From contig BDSI01000086.1 in NCBI GenBank assembly GCA_003117195.1, positions 481,478 to 545,477 of the forward strand: a stretch of 64,000 nt of DNA, written 5' to 3'. How positions within the stretch are numbered: the first letter of the stretch is position 1; each line of letters opens with the position of its first letter. Below are positions 61,700 to 64,000 of this stretch, in pieces. Made by a program: the position numbers and the translations under genes. Origin of the DNA: Eudorina sp. 2006-703-Eu-15 (lineage: Eukaryota > Chlorophyta > Chlorophyceae > Chlamydomonadales > Volvocaceae). The notes under the pieces were generated by a model. That model had not been told where the DNA came from. It searched no databases and saw only the letters and a program-made list of their open reading frames with translations.

Positions 61700-64000
61700 G
61701 GCCGCCGCCACAGCCTTCCCGCTGCTTGCAAATTTATTCCCCCGACACCTTTACATGATGGCGGCCCGCCTGCCCGTCAATTCGCAAGCAGTACGGTCTC
61801 TCTGTGCCCCCCCGCCAGGCTGTGGAATCGTGGCGGGGGTGGTGACGGCCCAGCAACAGCAGGCGACGAAGCACACCCCCATATGGCCGCCGCACAGCCT
61901 TCCGCTGCTTGCGAATTAATTCCCCGACACCTTTACATGATGGCGGCCCGCCTGCGTCAATTTGCAAGCAGTACGGTCTCTCTGTGCCCCCCCCGCCAGG
62001 CTGTGGAATCGTGGCGGGGTGGTGACGGCCAGCAACAGCAGGCGACGAAGTGCACCCCCATATGGCCGCCGCACAGCCTTCCCGCTGCTTGCGAATTAAT
62101 TCCCCCGACACCTTTACATGATGGCGGCCCCGCCTGCGTCAATTCGCAAGCAGTACGGTCTCTCTGTGCCCCCCCCGCCAGGCCTGTGGAATCGTGGCGG
62201 GGGTGGTGACGGCCCAGCAACAGCAGGCGACGAAGTGCCACCCCCATATGGCCGCCGCACAGCCTTCCCGCTGCTTGCGAATTAATTCCCCGACACCTTT
62301 ACATGATGGCGGCCCCGCCTGCGTCAATTCGCAAGCAGTACGGTCTCTCTGTGCCCCCCCCGCCAGGCTGTGGAATCGTGGCGGGGGTGGTGACGGCCCA
62401 GCAACAGCAGGCGACGAAGCGCACCCCCATATGGCCGCCGCACAGCCTTCCGCTGCTTGCAAATTAATTCCCCCGACACCTTTACATGATGGCGGCCCCG
62501 CCTGCGTCAATTCGCAAGCAGTACGGTCTCTCTGTGCCCCCCCGCCAGGCTGTGGAATCGTGGCGGGGGTGGTGACGGCCCAGCAACAGCAGGCGACGAA
62601 GCGCACCCCCATATGGCCGCGCACAGCCTTCCCGCTGCTTGCGAATTAATTCCCCGACACCTTTACATGATGGCGGCCCCGCCTGCGTCAATTCGCAAGC
62701 AGTACGGTCTCTCTGTGCCCCCCCGCCAGGCTGTGGAATCGTGGCGGGGTGGTGACGGCCCAGCAACAGCAGGCGACGAAGCACACCCCCATATGGCCGC
62801 CGCACAGCCTTCCCGCTGCTTGCGAATTAATTCCCCCGACACCTTGACATGATGGCGCCCCGCCTGCGTCAATTCGCAAGCAGTACGGTCTCTCTGTGCC
62901 CCCCCGCCAGGCTGTGGAATCGTGGCGGGTGGGGTGACGCCCAGCAACAGCAGGCGACGAAGTGCACCCCCATATGCCGCCGCACAGCCTTCCGCTGCTT
63001 GCGAATTAATTCCCCGACACCTTTACATGATGGCGGCCCCGCCTGCGTCAATTCGCAAGCAGTACGGTCTCTCTGTGCCCCCCGCCAGGCTGTGGAATCG
63101 TGGCGGGGGTGGTGACGGCCCAGCAACAGCAGGCGACGAAGCACCCCCATATGGCCGCCGCACAGCCTTCCGCTGCTTGCGAATTAATTCCCCGACACCT
63201 TTACATGATGGCGGCCCCGCCTGCGTCAATTCGCAAGCAGTACGGTCTCTCTGTGCCCCCCCGCCAGGCTGTGGAATCGTGGCGGGGTGGGTGACGGCCC
63301 AGCAACAGCAGGCGACGAAGTGCACCCCCATATGGCCGCCGCACAGCCTTCCCGCTGCTTGCGAATTAATTCCCCGACACCTTTACATGATGGCGGCCCC
63401 GCCTGCGTCAATTCGCAAGCAGTACGGTCTCTCTGTGCCCCCCGCCAGGCTGTGGAATCGTGGCGGGGTGGTGACGGCCCAGCAACAGCAGGCGACGAAG
63501 TGCACCCCCATATGGCCGCCGCACAGCCTTCCGCTGCTTGCGAATTAATTCCCCCGACACCTTTACATGATGGCGGCCCCGCCTGCGTCAATTCGCAGCA
63601 GTACGGTCTCTCTGTGCCCCCCCGCCAGGCTGTGGAATCGTGGCGGGGGTGGTGACGGCCCCAGCAACAGCAGGCGACGAAGTGCACCCCCATATGGCCG
63701 CCGCACAGCCTTCCCCGCTGCTTGCGAATTAATTCCCCCGACACCTTTACATGATGGCGGCCCGCCTGCGTCAATTCGCAAGTCAATCGCAAGCAGTACG
63801 GTCTCTCTGTGCCCCCCCGCCAGGCTGTGAATCGTGGCGGGGGGTGACGCCCAGCAACAGCAGCGACGAACGCACCCCCATATGGCCACCGCACAGCCTT
63901 CCCGCTGCTGCTTGCGAATTAATTCCCCCGACACCTTGACATGATGCGCCCCCCTGCGTCAATTCGCAAGCAGTACGGTCTCTCTTGCCCCCCCCGCCAG
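61700..64000. repeat. Satellite array 3, ~184-bp monomer, at least 12 copies, indel-rich
   Basis: Same monomer and orientation as arrays 1 and 2, continuing past the window. Almost every unit has one or more single-base losses, often in homopolymers (CCCC to CCC, GGGGG to GGGG, TTCCCG to TTCCG), plus a small duplication near 63785. Either this is the decaying edge of the block or the assembly is less well polished here. Confidence 0.95.

Overview
The window reads as nuclear DNA of a green alga close to Chlamydomonas. The evidence is GC-rich coding exons with many short introns, an octotricopeptide-repeat (OPR) protein with poly-Gln and poly-Ala linkers, TGTAA poly(A) signals, KDZ and CCCTA-ended DNA transposons, and a satellite with a monomer of about 184 bp. 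From memory, unchecked, a 184-bp satellite is known in C. reinhardtii, so that species or a very close relative is likely. No bacterial or organellar genes, rRNA, tRNA or CRISPR were seen.

Layout. 1-711 (minus): 5' end of an acid-lipase family gene that runs off the window. 2414-10753 (minus): an 11-exon OPR gene whose exons join in frame into 1465 codons plus stop. 10.8-17.4 kb: gene-poor DNA with minisatellites, a cluster of CTATAG palindromes and a 508-bp hAT-like MITE with an 8-bp target duplication. 17.4-64.0 kb: one satellite block, now in three arrays (17400-28380, 48613-51553, 61700-64000), split by two large insertions.

The first insertion (28382-48609) is nested. An outer element with 20-bp CCCTA-type inverted ends and a 3-bp duplication (ATG) carries a KDZ transposon (30491-47424, TIRs of 136-142 bp, 8-bp duplication TAAGTAAG). 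The KDZ transposon in turn carries an 8.0-kb CCCTA-ended, CACTA-like element (38428-46471, duplication CAC) inside an intron of its transposase gene. The KDZ element has two convergent genes: an unrecognised 581-aa protein with an AT-hook-like motif (plus) and the KDZ transposase (minus, one in-frame TAG). Between their 3' ends lies a 168-bp tandem array with a three-unit higher-order structure. Each array unit has TGTAA on the transposase strand.

The second insertion (51554-61696, duplication TAT) is a composite, inverted copy of the CACTA-like element. It holds a partial copy, about 60 bp of filler, 27 bp of KDZ-intron flank, and then a full 7.2-kb copy. The captured flank shows that the KDZ-inserted copy, or a sister of it, was the template. 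The transposase-like reading frame is frameshifted differently in the two copies.
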